From NCBI GenBank assembly GCA_964531805.1, contig CAZHGE010000004.1, positions 1-64,000 of the forward strand: a stretch of DNA of 64,000 nt, in the 5' to 3' direction. The position numbers and the translations under genes were made by a program. Below are positions 28,901 to 35,157 of the stretch, one piece after another. Position 1 is the stretch's first letter, and every line of letters starts with the position of its first letter. The notes below the pieces were generated by a model. It was given only the letters and a program-made list of their open reading frames with translations. It was not told where the DNA came from and did not search any database. Source of the DNA: RGIG8767 sp964531805 (GTDB taxonomy: Bacteria; Bacillota; Clostridia; Lachnospirales; Lachnospiraceae).

Positions 28901-30441
28901 GTATTTCAGCTAAGAACATTACGGTTTCTAACACATTATCAATGGCAAGTTCTTACATGAAAGCAGGACTTACAACCGGAAATGATGGTAAGGTAACCCT
29001 GAATAATGTAATACTGAGAGATAACCATAATACAATCGAAGGTAAACAGGATAAGAATGGTAAGAGCCAGATTAATATTAAGGGAACTGTAACAGCAGAA
29101 GGGGAAAATATTATCAGAGACCAGTCTGCAATTACAATCGGATTGTATTACAACAATTCCGCATGGAAGTATGTATCATTATCAGATGATTTAATTCTTT
29201 TGACTGCTCCGAAAGCAGCAGCTTCATGGTTTAATCCATGTTATGGCTGGCATGATGATAATGGTACACCGGAAGATTATTCTGATGATTCTGGTGAAAC
29301 TTTTATGGGCTATTACACAGAAGACTTCGATGTGTATAAATCTGGTAACAACATTCAGTATGGCAGAGTAGATAATATGGAAGTCAGACTTGTGGTTGAG
29401 AATGATGGTACATCCATGTTATTTAGATCCTTTGAAGAAGCAGTTAAAGCAATTGACAGCATGGGATTACAGGAAGAAATAAAAGAAAATGGTAAGGTTA
29501 CAAAAGTTTATAAGAACTATAGAATTGATCTTTTGAAGGACGTGGAAATTGGTAATGAGAAATTGAATGGTCAGTTCAAGACCTTATCACTTCCATCTAA
29601 AGCAGGCGAAGTAGTACTTGTTGGTAATGGTCATGTGATGAAGTTCTCAGGAAATGTTTCACTTAAGTGCAATACTGTTTTCGATGGAATGAAACTTCTT
29701 CCAATGAAGACTGTCAAAGGTGAAGCAGTACCAACTACCGCAAACTTTGCTGTAGGTAACTTCTTCATGGTATGGGCTAATTCAGCATGTGATGAGGATC
29801 TTGGAGAATTTGTTGATTTGAAAGATTGCGTAACATGCATTGGAAACATTACCGGCGGAGCCAAAGGAGAATTGTTTATCATTGGTAATTCCCGCCTTAA
29901 GGCAAAAGATATTACGGGATTGAATGCGATTCATTTTGTAAATCCTGTTAATCCAGAGGAAGGCACAGTACCTGAAAATGATGAAGATTGCGGACAGATT
30001 CTTACAGATGGAAATGTAACAATCAAAGAACTTTATTATAATCCGATGTCTGGCGGTATCATTCGAGTACGTGGCAACTTGACAATGAATGTTGCATGTG
30101 TGTATGGTGAATGTAATGCACAGATTTGGCGATTCGATGATAAGACAATGAAGGTTAATGGTGTTACACTGACAGAAAAAGATGAGGACGGTAAGACGAT
30201 TAAGAACAATGAATCCGTAATCTATATTAGCGAAGGTAACTCTCGCAATATTCAGGTAAAAACGGTTGCAACAAAGGCTTTAACAGTAGCACCGGGTACA
30301 AAGATTATTACAGGTAAATATCTTGATGCAAATGATTGGGATTTATATTCATTTGATACATTTAATGAGACCAATTATAAATGTAACGGCTATATGAGTG
30401 GAAATGATATTTACATGGGCGCAGAGTTTGTTGGCAATTAA
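16909..30441 (+). CDS. Giant exported repeat protein 1 (4510 residues)
   Basis: Not a recognised named family; a giant secreted protein. ATG 16909 follows GAAAGGGG and starts a clear signal peptide (MRKMRRVLAFALAVMMF, cleavage near ASA at about 25-27). Residues 30-170 are a Ser/Thr/Glu/Val-rich stalk with ETTEEETTEE repeats. The rest is about eleven repeat units of 300-450 residues. Each opens with a motif like FxTWxxAVxEIxxL, then a YxIxLLxD strand, LPSKAxxVTI, a stretch like FTGNVxLKCDTTFENVxL and many short strands of alternating Val/Leu/Asn with Gly turns, closing with a QLTINGTV-like line. Unit openings lie near residues 178, 572, 964, 1558, 1944, 2251, 2689, 2991, 3343, 3722 and 4171. 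The pattern suggests a beta-solenoid or adhesin-like fold (inference). There is no LPxTG, SLH or C-terminal membrane helix. Its nearest relative is giant protein 4 in this locus. Expression is probably phase-variable through the G8 promoter. Confidence 0.85.
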   Translation: MRKMRRVLAFALAVMMFMSNTVMASATSTSSVPEGTIVEQNTDEVNPVEITTSSSGEEESTPAEVVEESSAEPSGEGSDVTPSEPSGEGDDVTDPSDESGSDEVASSEATTETVTETTTETVTETVTEETTVEETTEEETTEEETTEELPEAPLLKSEGDTQKDDGEVVNAYINNTGYYFKTISDAIYYIDNNVQPGTYCYINLDPLDAGESYSVSGNDLVSTSGADITLGLSQDIDVTADNGNTVQVNISIQGSEDEQYSMNLADDVSLQLIEGSSKERYYWRNFDINFSVSENNVGDFIVGEENASVAENDSDATVAYFTGVNMNNVEDAYFYAGFQSEYVYQDGSLYAGDGVTFDDVTIALPERNDSTHFYPDVYFGVPVEATTLSLDGSLWVNDLTVDGSMTATDTSSLYAFGALEIANFSATRETAENCFNIWLYDSYAAGTPNRTWLGTASLKFSGYLDASLALSLNKSEAVFTDNGWNSEQLDYEIGDTIATVTLGEDEALDSCSLVNPNNYGIWVPSTAFWYLEPVATEDETDGNTYNLVIKESPDEIAVWVDPDGDDRDNMGHYFANFQDVKDFILEDESAAGYVISVNESDLEVSGDVLDYSSFTGTFQNEEGQVVGANISLNLNGNTLKVTDNATIAVDHINGAVYNENVEIAGSFSDISLAEKEGITLTLAPRALNQWGNYSIGSYAIRILSNTSNIKIGREADWATSEAYMGITFVNEVMNMDLYGRVNIESTSQTNVINNLYVHNVSEENNWQEAYITNMTVKHLYATEGNVGFDKVNVTNTLYLKSGQNFGVKAGGSAEIKNVEVWENANDPYACASFELERTMKLAAEDDVENPTFTGATEKVKTSTIKITGTVDRQGNAQPIMVRKLKGWEYTTTDEDGYEERHYNSRLEEFVNGETVITSTNTTVSPDSFWIEGNYRFLQRSGTALKVAGAVLKVIYEGENWNEELYTSLEEAVKNMPADFNSESGRYIFQILNDTKLTADVTVPDFVEELIFETESYGYHDEELDDWVSFDNTRYQKFLDLNGKKISTSAGIRMFGGVRIYSSIATAGKLVSTNGECALEIREEHTFVDADGNEVERSLVLDNVLVTTKEGGVNIWCMDEYGNDADNRGNIMRASFETRGFFVEGGNWIIEDNEKSKNYIKAADFRVNGCNIEDENAESYVEESYLAVSQLTLANGYGEIYGGLDAGTVTLSTAGLDIYGWTNIPILSATNSDVWVNGSLCSENISLNKTNLYEYWHVEVATKLTMSNGAQVEVWNDFHAKEISSAASKILVAPEGGGSLYTDKLSVTTAYAGDAVGDYTLQNNGQILVREKLSMTAGTLENAGLIEAGEVAVKDLNNSQFNDQRGQILCNKFTNTGKMFLSEDSHILINESGTLNNVNVGDRYGNYGFALVGRSEDATVTFKGTFTRNDEEQQLLGFVTNEYVDKIGDNSPAVDENGNEYTDYHWDWINLSNDNGTPDYWDDDYDADYVIALEPDTVLFNTEISSFPVEAVRVLPWTVDNGEGRVDNSNNAVYQSGKELKIIGEYIHVSTLSASGETWLKSFTNWKDAVAYINALNNASVTYIIDINADIDVKGKLDLPAKAAQVLIRSGRRYESNEGWVSEPIVLSYQGDITLNTLTVFENIRLEPYAISNGKIVPYKSSIDTRGKLLDLSNVKVWARKYNEDGITFTYENASLKAVKGTAATQVNLQNGTHLVVDTKISGLNEIDLTNGSSLIVTGGLSVNNLVTICWEEDCDNLIVSVNGEKSVLEVKTRLNMFSPSEINCEGSMKIKDIYSNCSGNILRTAKENQITISGRVLSDDMSVAWNKERVVAVRSNDNEEDIIGYRYPTEEELNNWETAVAEDDRAEVMPFAVKVIALDGGSKLASAQLVSPIWFVTDSGDNRCDFDFTHKEDKLIVSGTNENDAVVLSVLMSVEEDNLITQEMNRFDSLQDAFNEIDKIASPDKSYVITLNADDKAYNEKTKKVIDYTFPKKAKEVIIVSAGGIKTITYNKDLKIQSNVTFEDILLNAKNSGTVTLDKFTLKMKETILSDVEDGKAVTYSISGSGVAKGSKLVLTDCDIVSVDKLSNVNTIKLENTDLVVAGETSIGDLTMMYADTFTGLSKIAVANVNSDSDQATIVTAPKLTIDSKTKAVTKTEATMTVSGEIQGNVNFELSNGTVEGRLSVTDTDGLASLAAGTGIPFVRAAKANTETVSIADWTGYIYKKSGIFVYKSLAPQVELSYTNESGPVQVKFETFADAVAEINNLKTKRDYTIRFLFQVDGEGTPAAITTVDTPITLTMPNVNCADTLTLTADTGADVYYMKDIAFNSNVILDNINFVQVVSVDKKYLQEGEKYLTIEEAMNRCEKFYDPVKVTVKGAYTLKVNGDVTFNNAMILDGSGKAVLLVDEAGTLYATQPTTYVEDRPNAFVEGTVKNFATVQVDGGSLWVNEYTSGTFEKISYKAAELNVTTLDITNDGRAAVGNGGYITASATVKNLNMTGGELDVYGKAAFTNVTLSGYLPENESEADIPDIAVYGQTFNITGTLTTTSGAYLQTVLDEKKLTSVLNISGNVVLEDPDDKIVVNVEGPEGFYLGGTYPTVDKKGNEVEAVYSNKLLTASKANISAFKADSECLKDNAQEYQIEQDTEGYILQKSGNDILVRYSDEIEVALSTVIYGENGEFIDTSLYNYYTSFNEAVAVIESLKDTSVSYEIELLNDVGGDIVKDEVTYEKVNLPSKAADLSIFTANGSAIYYNNDLSLGCDTHFCGVDLKPQGANGKEKGISVNGYTLSLDHIASTQIGKITGKNKADTVWLYLPQDLTISGDITNVMDLVLVSTNENSNDVAKLSVTGKTTVTNLVYASASSLTVGKGSTIKNIISPLSEAMVNELYYSDLSITGDITVSHPDSRFNFYHVIERTPAQYDAKEVKLNLVADSKLISVKQADLTNVVFYNADSNLIANAQWSTGAVYAVEDPRNAVTVYKADETTKLADCVDLAQATAYITAKADKNADYVIGIAGDIADPAVTDTTAVSKITMPAKDKMASLVVDGTNESEDPVITFTGDIATNGVVTLQDIQLKNSADFSIAHKKNSDVKKDGIIGRGELALNNVTVVITETLSNGKSVVKGYLKNITGEKNVTKLAINNMSEVMVNAVGSITEKDTLNLSGGITNIAEMKLYDTALVTNAKSEVNELKLASGGSWVGMNATIIGSVDNSTQDSMSYLGTYLAKGVPQMTINGTVNKPVMMKLYDFATKKEIYEGRSGDDLNKSQADLYQNQPLVIAKTEAAEQFIAEPFTNWNGSDVEFAGNVNARKDAKNYVYNGDISGMEVILETYTENGLPSETYVATYADAITIINNIGDKNADYRIILRNIPINYDDEGNKVYGNDGIIKTAGKDGVAAYGSLALPAANKAKSLTIMSEDAGNKVIVEYTGTMSPKCDLTFENVILTEGTTKTVDKEVVFTPSNYVTPVLGSVRVTFGVGTSTLNAHATAMANIADNELAMYGLEGNAEYALVFSKVTSSKGSVLEVCGNAAYVIGDAALATLHAGETGVLSVKGKVTVTDVFVYISGTMLLTSKNSIKITNIVGNGELAINTTYTNKDWLKATPQLTIDGILGNGTDLTVYQYMYDTDMKAYRLLNDDEVMDVTIEPEDKPAAYQKVITAPKLQVSEDVRIVTDAESFNYYSLFKMDGAVYLSLYPACIDIVGYVMVDEDEEAVRHETYKGSFFTWEQAVKEIDKLNFAPSKTNAGWNYDIILREDIGAYGEPIKNLTLPAKAAKVTIVGEDDYYTNDQGELSLDEQGNPIADIEGIMMTGTTVTLKTDLEIRVPIVAMKKTGNNYYDTVYTLNTGNYDLLMNEVPRGADYDNMGWHEPMMKLSGSAKGTATIIPEFAPEEDGTTYNNMFTQISNVGIVTLGNTSFYDDNLGDDTNGRSCFAVSDGISGVGELILKPGAMAISDKKDINVKNLTMGESEEPFPVVEEDEKPFPVVDGMGYPPNELQSGISAKNITVSNTLSMASSYMKAGLTTGNDGKVTLNNVILRDNHNTIEGKQDKNGKSQINIKGTVTAEGENIIRDQSAITIGLYYNNSAWKYVSLSDDLILLTAPKAAASWFNPCYGWHDDNGTPEDYSDDSGETFMGYYTEDFDVYKSGNNIQYGRVDNMEVRLVVENDGTSMLFRSFEEAVKAIDSMGLQEEIKENGKVTKVYKNYRIDLLKDVEIGNEKLNGQFKTLSLPSKAGEVVLVGNGHVMKFSGNVSLKCNTVFDGMKLLPMKTVKGEAVPTTANFAVGNFFMVWANSACDEDLGEFVDLKDCVTCIGNITGGAKGELFIIGNSRLKAKDITGLNAIHFVNPVNPEEGTVPENDEDCGQILTDGNVTIKELYYNPMSGGIIRVRGNLTMNVACVYGECNAQIWRFDDKTMKVNGVTLTEKDEDGKTIKNNESVIYISEGNSRNIQVKTVATKALTVAPGTKIITGKYLDANDWDLYSFDTFNETNYKCNGYMSGNDIYMGAEFVGN

Positions 30442-30509
30442 AAGAAACTTCATAGGTTATGATGATTCTAAGTCAGTGATGTAGAGCATTGATTATAGCA
30501 GCTGACACG

Positions 30510-30539
30510 ACAGCGGGGCAGAAATGCCCCGCTGTTTTT
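30510..30539 (+). terminator. Terminator after giant protein 1
   Basis: 11-bp perfect GC-rich stem ACAGCGGGGCA (30510-30520) with TGCCCCGCTGT (30525-30535), GAAA loop, then T4. Confidence 0.93.
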
Positions 30540-30550
30540 GGGTCCAATAA

Positions 30551-30739
30551 AAAACCGACTAACGTATGAAAAAGGAGAGAATAGTAGGATTTATGTAGCT
30601 AAAAAAGCCAACTATTGAAGAAAAATAATAAGAATAGTAGGTTCATAGGCCCAACTAATAAGAGAAAATGATAAGAATAGTAGGCCTGTAAGCCATAAAA
30701 AGCCCGACTAACACACGCAAAAAGGTAAGTTTAGTCGGG
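30551..30739. repeat. Tandem array of four degenerate hairpin units of about 45-55 bases
   Basis: Left arms CCGACTAA (30555), CCAACTATT (30608), CCAACTAAT (30651) and CCCGACTAA (30703-30711) alternate with right arms AATAGTAGG (30580, 30633, 30676) and TTAGTCGGG (30731-30739). The fourth unit is a perfect 9-bp stem and the others have diverged. There is no coding potential. A further stem, CAAAAAGA/TCTTTTTG, is at 30746-30777. Confidence 0.6.
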
Positions 30740-30816
30740 AAACGACAAAAAGAATTGTAAAATCATACTCTTTTTGCGGTTTTCGGTATTTCCATGTAGT
30801 GGATAAGCGCGAAATA

Positions 30817-30825
30817 TGCTATGAT
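30817..30825 (+). promoter_or_regulatory. Possible extended -10 promoter of exported protein 2
   Basis: TGCTATGAT: a TG dinucleotide one base before TATGAT, 42 bases upstream of the GTG start. No good -35 box is visible. Confidence 0.4.
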
Positions 30826-30866
30826 AATGGTGGGGAAGAAGGTTTGTAAACGAAAAGGAAGATATT

Positions 30867-33800
30867 GTGATTAAGAACATAAGAAAAAGAGTATTTGTCA
30901 TCTTATTGGCGGTGATTTTAATGTGGAATTCGACACAAGTGCCGGGAAGCATACCGCGGGTGTCGGCACAGGAGTCAGACAAGATAGCTGCCCGGGAATT
31001 CGACATGGAAGAACCTGAAAATGCGGTACCAGATATTGATATAGAAGTAAATACGGAAGCGTGTACGACAGAAGAAACTGTAATTGCAGTTTCAGATAAT
31101 GCTCTGATAATAGAAGAAACGACAGAGGAAGAAGAGACTATTTCTACTGAAGAGAAGAAAAACACAGAAGAAGCGTTCACGGAAGAGGAATCAACAACAG
31201 AAATAGAGTCAACCGAGGAAATGGAATCAGAGGAAGATCCAATCGAAATAGAATTCGTTCCAGAAAGCGAAGAAACAACAGAATCTATCCTGGAAGAACC
31301 TATTGAGATAGGAAAAGAACTCTCAACGGAAGAACATGCTGAGACGGAAGAACCCCCAACAGAAGAACATGATGAGACGGAAGAACCCTCAACAGAAGAA
31401 CATGCTGAGACGGAAGAAGAACCCTCAACACAAGAACCAACTGAGGTGGAAGAAGAAATCCTAACAGAATCCCCGCTCAAAAGTGCTAACGCAATATCAC
31501 TTACCAACGATATCTGGGTGGAAGGATTTGAAAAAGAAAGCGAATCTCTGCGTTATACGGGAGACGAGGTAAAACAGAACCTTCAGATCTATCATAACAG
31601 CATACTTCTAGAGGAAGGGAAAGATTATAAACTTACATATAGAAACAATGTGAATGCAGGGGAATATGATTTGCCCAATGCCCCTTCTGTGAGAATTGTT
31701 TTGATAGGCCAATATAGTGGCAATCAGACGCTGTATTATACCATTGCGCCAAGGGATATAGCGCAGGAATGTTCTTATGAAACGGAACAGGTTGTTTATT
31801 ACAAGAAAAAAATAACACTTTTATTGCCCGAGATTATGCTGGGGGATAGAAAGTTATCATATAAAAAGGAGTTTGTCTGTGATTACAGTACTCTGCCGGA
31901 AGATTATAAGTACGGCGATTCTTATGAAGATGGAAAAGAGTATGAGTATATCGTTAATGGAAAAGGAAATTTCAGCGGCTCCGTTACCATAAAATTAAAA
32001 GTGATCAGGGATAAGAACCTGGATTTTCAAAATGCAAAGATTTTCTTGGATAAAGATAGTTATGAGTATAGCGGAGAGGCTTTGACAAAAGCAGATGTAC
32101 AGATTCTTTCTGTTAAGGCAGGAAATGAAGAAATATCTTCAGATCTCTATGAATACAGCATATCTGCTGAGGATGCAGGAATCGGTTATGTGGAAGTATA
32201 TCCTTCTGAATTGGGAAAAGAAGCAGGATATGTCGGCGTCAAGAAACTGGAGATTACAGTGGTTGGTGACCGGAATATAGAGGAAGCTTTATTAGGTGTA
32301 AACTGGCAGGAAACAATTTCTTTTTCAAGAAAAGCATTGGATGAAAGTGGCGGTATTTATCAGGCAAAAGCAGGTGTGCTTGTCTACGGAGAAAACAGTG
32401 AAGAGTTGACAGAGGGCGTGGATTATTCTGTTGCATATTATAATAATGATAAAGTTGGACAGGCTGTCATTATTTTTACAGGAATGGGCAGATATACAGG
32501 AACATTCATAAAAACATATGACATTACAGTGAATACAGATTTACATATAAACTGGCAGGATACAGACGGTAGTGGCAACCCGATAGCAGTATATACAAAA
32601 GGCGGCGTGGTTCCAAACTTTGAACTGGTTGAAAATGCCGGAAGTGAAAACGTTTATACCCTGAAAGAAAATACAGACTATACGGTTAAACTGACCGATA
32701 ATAAACAGGTTGGGATCATGACTTGTGAGATTACTGGAAAGGGAAATTATAAGGGCTATAGTAGTATTACACAAATTGAAATACTTCCCGGGGATATCAG
32801 TGCAGGAACAATAGAGGTGGATGACCGTATATATAGTGAAAAATCAAATGGCTGGAAAGCACCGGTTACCATAGTAGATGCAGATGGAACAAAACTAAAG
32901 GCAGGCATCGATTATGATAGAAATCTGATTTACCATTATGATGGCATTGAAGATGGCGAAGTCCCTGCGGTTGGCACGGTGATACAAGTAACTGCGGCTG
33001 GTATAAATTCTTTTGCGGGTTCATCTGTCACAGCAGAGTATCGTATTTGTGCTAAAAAATTGAATCAGCTTATTGTAAAAATAGATGATCAGGTATATAC
33101 AGGGAGTGAAATTGAACTGACTTCAGAGGATATCCATATTTATGCCAATTGGTTTGATTGTTATAATGGGGTTGAGATTACAACTCCATGCTATGAAATA
33201 GCAGGCTATGACAATAACAAAAACACTGGAAGCGCGAAGGTGACTTTGCAGGGAATCGGAGAGTATGGCGCGAAAAAAACATATACTTTTAAAATTTTGA
33301 AAAAAAAGTATGAGCCCATCCGCGTAGCAGAGGTTTCTTTGGATGAAACAAATTTGCAGATGGGTGTGGACAGCAACCGTAAACTGACGGCGTCTGTGTT
33401 TCCTGTGGATGCGGAAAATAAAACCCTCCTTTGGATGAGCTTTGACAGTAGGATAGCTTCTGTTGATAAAACGGGTATGATTACGGCGAAAAATCCAGGT
33501 AAGGTAACCATCATGGCGGTTTCCCAGGATACAGGAAAAAAAGCATTGTGTACGGTTACAGTGGATGTGATTGATGTGGTTTCTTTTTCATTGGATACAG
33601 AAGAGATTAGAGGTTTAGAAGGAACAACTTATCAACTGAATGCGGTGGATATTCAACCGTTGGATGCGTCTTATCGAACCATCCAGTGGGAAAGTTCCAA
33701 TCCGGAAACGGCATCTGTGGACGGGAATGGAATGGTTACATTAAAGAAAGCAGGAATGACAGTAATCAATGCCTATTCTGCTGACAGACAGTTTGTAAAG

Positions 33801-35147
33801 AAATGTATGGTGTTTGTGGAAAAAGAAGGAGATATAAAGCCGGAAGGGAATTATCTTACTCCACAAATGTTTAGAGAATATGATGATGCAGATGATACAG
33901 AAGCATTTAATAAAGCAATTCAGAATTTAAACGATACATGCAATACGGTGTATGTTCCGTCTGGAACGTATTACATCAATGCAGAAACAAGTATACGCTT
34001 AAAGAGTAATATGAATCTGCTTATGTCTGCTGATGCAGTATTGCAGGCAATTGGAAATGCGAATGACCATTCAGATGTGATTTTAGTAAGGGATGCAAGT
34101 AATGTATCCATTTCCGGTGGAAGTATAAAAGGAGAACGCTATCAGCATAGTGGTACAGCAGGTGAATGGGGAATGGGTATTGGTATTTATGATAGTACCA
34201 GTGTCCATATAAACGCTGTTGCGGTTTCCAATTGCTGGGGAGATGGTATTTACATTGGTTCTAAACATGATCAGGATGCAGACGCGGGAAGTACTTTTGT
34301 AAGCATTACAAATTGCCATCTTTTTAATAATAGGCGAAATAACCTGTCCATTGTATGTGCAAACAATGTGACAGTGGACAATTGCAGTTTTGAGTATGCA
34401 AACGGAACGGCACCGGAATATGGTATTGATATCGAAACAAACAACTCTGCAAATCCTTGTGAGCATATAACCATTTCAAATTCTACGTTTACGGGAAATG
34501 GAAAAGCAGCGTTAGGCATCGTGACTGCGGCAGATGATGTCAATATTGTTGGTTGTATTCTGAATGGTACGTTTATCAATTACGCGGGAACAAATGTGAC
34601 TTTCTCGGGGACTACAATCAATGGCACAATGTACGCCAGAATTGGTGTGGACATGAAAGATGGTTCGGTTGTAAATGATGGCAGCAACGCAGACGATATA
34701 TTAGTAGGAAACTTTGATGCCGGTAAAGGAACGTATACATTAGGTGAATATGGCATTAACGGTAACAATCAGATGTCAGGAGCAATAGAGGATGATGAAA
34801 GCAGTTTGAGTGGAAAAACATTACGGTTGAAACGTATTACCGATGGAACACAGGAAGCTGGTTATTATCTGGATTTGAGTGAACTGACAGGTGGGGCTGT
34901 ATCGGCGCTTAAGGCTGGCGTTTCATACCGCTTTGAATATTCGATAAAAGGAACTGGCTTTTGGGGAGTGAAAACAAACCAAACGGCATGGTATCCAATG
35001 GTTCTTATGTCGGAAAAATATACAACTGGTTTTACAACATACCAGGCAAAAAGTGCCTCGTCATGTCAAGTTTTGTTTTATGCTGTGGATCAGATAAAGG
35101 ATATTGTTTTGGAAATCGAATCGATAAAAATATATGAGGTAAGGTAG
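30867..35147 (+). CDS. Exported multidomain protein 2: Ig-like repeats, two Big_2 domains, right-handed beta-helix
   Basis: 1426-residue secreted protein. It starts at GTG 30867 (AAAAGGAAG six bases upstream) with a signal peptide ending near VSA-QE (about 37). Residues 45-205 are Thr/Glu-rich and include a 33-base repeat present three times (EEHAETEEPPT-like, 31329-31430). Then come tandem Ig-like units of the type YTG..DY.V.Y.NN..VG.A.VTI.GxGxYTG (about 215-815), two Big_2-like domains (about 821-985; LWMSFDSRIASVDKTGMITA, WESSNPETASVDGNGMVTL), and a pectate-lyase-superfamily beta-helix (about 997-1260) recognised by DDTEAFNKAIQ, VYVPSGTYYI and rows such as VSISGGSIKG and ITISNSTFTGNG. The final 150 residues resemble a carbohydrate-binding jelly roll. 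The helix may be a polysaccharide lyase/hydrolase or a binding scaffold; catalytic residues cannot be assigned. No wall anchor is seen. Probable operon with protein 3, 10 bp downstream. Confidence 0.82.
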   Translation: MIKNIRKRVFVILLAVILMWNSTQVPGSIPRVSAQESDKIAAREFDMEEPENAVPDIDIEVNTEACTTEETVIAVSDNALIIEETTEEEETISTEEKKNTEEAFTEEESTTEIESTEEMESEEDPIEIEFVPESEETTESILEEPIEIGKELSTEEHAETEEPPTEEHDETEEPSTEEHAETEEEPSTQEPTEVEEEILTESPLKSANAISLTNDIWVEGFEKESESLRYTGDEVKQNLQIYHNSILLEEGKDYKLTYRNNVNAGEYDLPNAPSVRIVLIGQYSGNQTLYYTIAPRDIAQECSYETEQVVYYKKKITLLLPEIMLGDRKLSYKKEFVCDYSTLPEDYKYGDSYEDGKEYEYIVNGKGNFSGSVTIKLKVIRDKNLDFQNAKIFLDKDSYEYSGEALTKADVQILSVKAGNEEISSDLYEYSISAEDAGIGYVEVYPSELGKEAGYVGVKKLEITVVGDRNIEEALLGVNWQETISFSRKALDESGGIYQAKAGVLVYGENSEELTEGVDYSVAYYNNDKVGQAVIIFTGMGRYTGTFIKTYDITVNTDLHINWQDTDGSGNPIAVYTKGGVVPNFELVENAGSENVYTLKENTDYTVKLTDNKQVGIMTCEITGKGNYKGYSSITQIEILPGDISAGTIEVDDRIYSEKSNGWKAPVTIVDADGTKLKAGIDYDRNLIYHYDGIEDGEVPAVGTVIQVTAAGINSFAGSSVTAEYRICAKKLNQLIVKIDDQVYTGSEIELTSEDIHIYANWFDCYNGVEITTPCYEIAGYDNNKNTGSAKVTLQGIGEYGAKKTYTFKILKKKYEPIRVAEVSLDETNLQMGVDSNRKLTASVFPVDAENKTLLWMSFDSRIASVDKTGMITAKNPGKVTIMAVSQDTGKKALCTVTVDVIDVVSFSLDTEEIRGLEGTTYQLNAVDIQPLDASYRTIQWESSNPETASVDGNGMVTLKKAGMTVINAYSADRQFVKKCMVFVEKEGDIKPEGNYLTPQMFREYDDADDTEAFNKAIQNLNDTCNTVYVPSGTYYINAETSIRLKSNMNLLMSADAVLQAIGNANDHSDVILVRDASNVSISGGSIKGERYQHSGTAGEWGMGIGIYDSTSVHINAVAVSNCWGDGIYIGSKHDQDADAGSTFVSITNCHLFNNRRNNLSIVCANNVTVDNCSFEYANGTAPEYGIDIETNNSANPCEHITISNSTFTGNGKAALGIVTAADDVNIVGCILNGTFINYAGTNVTFSGTTINGTMYARIGVDMKDGSVVNDGSNADDILVGNFDAGKGTYTLGEYGINGNNQMSGAIEDDESSLSGKTLRLKRITDGTQEAGYYLDLSELTGGAVSALKAGVSYRFEYSIKGTGFWGVKTNQTAWYPMVLMSEKYTTGFTTYQAKSASSCQVLFYAVDQIKDIVLEIESIKIYEVR
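31329..31430 (+). repeat. 33-base tandem repeat, three copies, in the Thr/Glu-rich stalk of protein 2
   Basis: Copies start at 31329, 31362 and 31395, each 33 bases (11 codons, EEHAETEEPPT-like). The third has an extra GAA. Near identity at the base level means recent expansion and likely length variation between strains. Confidence 0.85.
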
Positions 35148-35157
35148 GGATAAGAGT

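Noticed and set aside
30731..31507. Long minus-strand ORF (258 codons) opposite the start of exported protein 2
   Set aside because: Its Ser/Val-rich sequence is the mirror of the GAA/ACA-rich Thr/Glu stalk. Similar antisense frames appear opposite every stalk, and none has a ribosome site or promoter.
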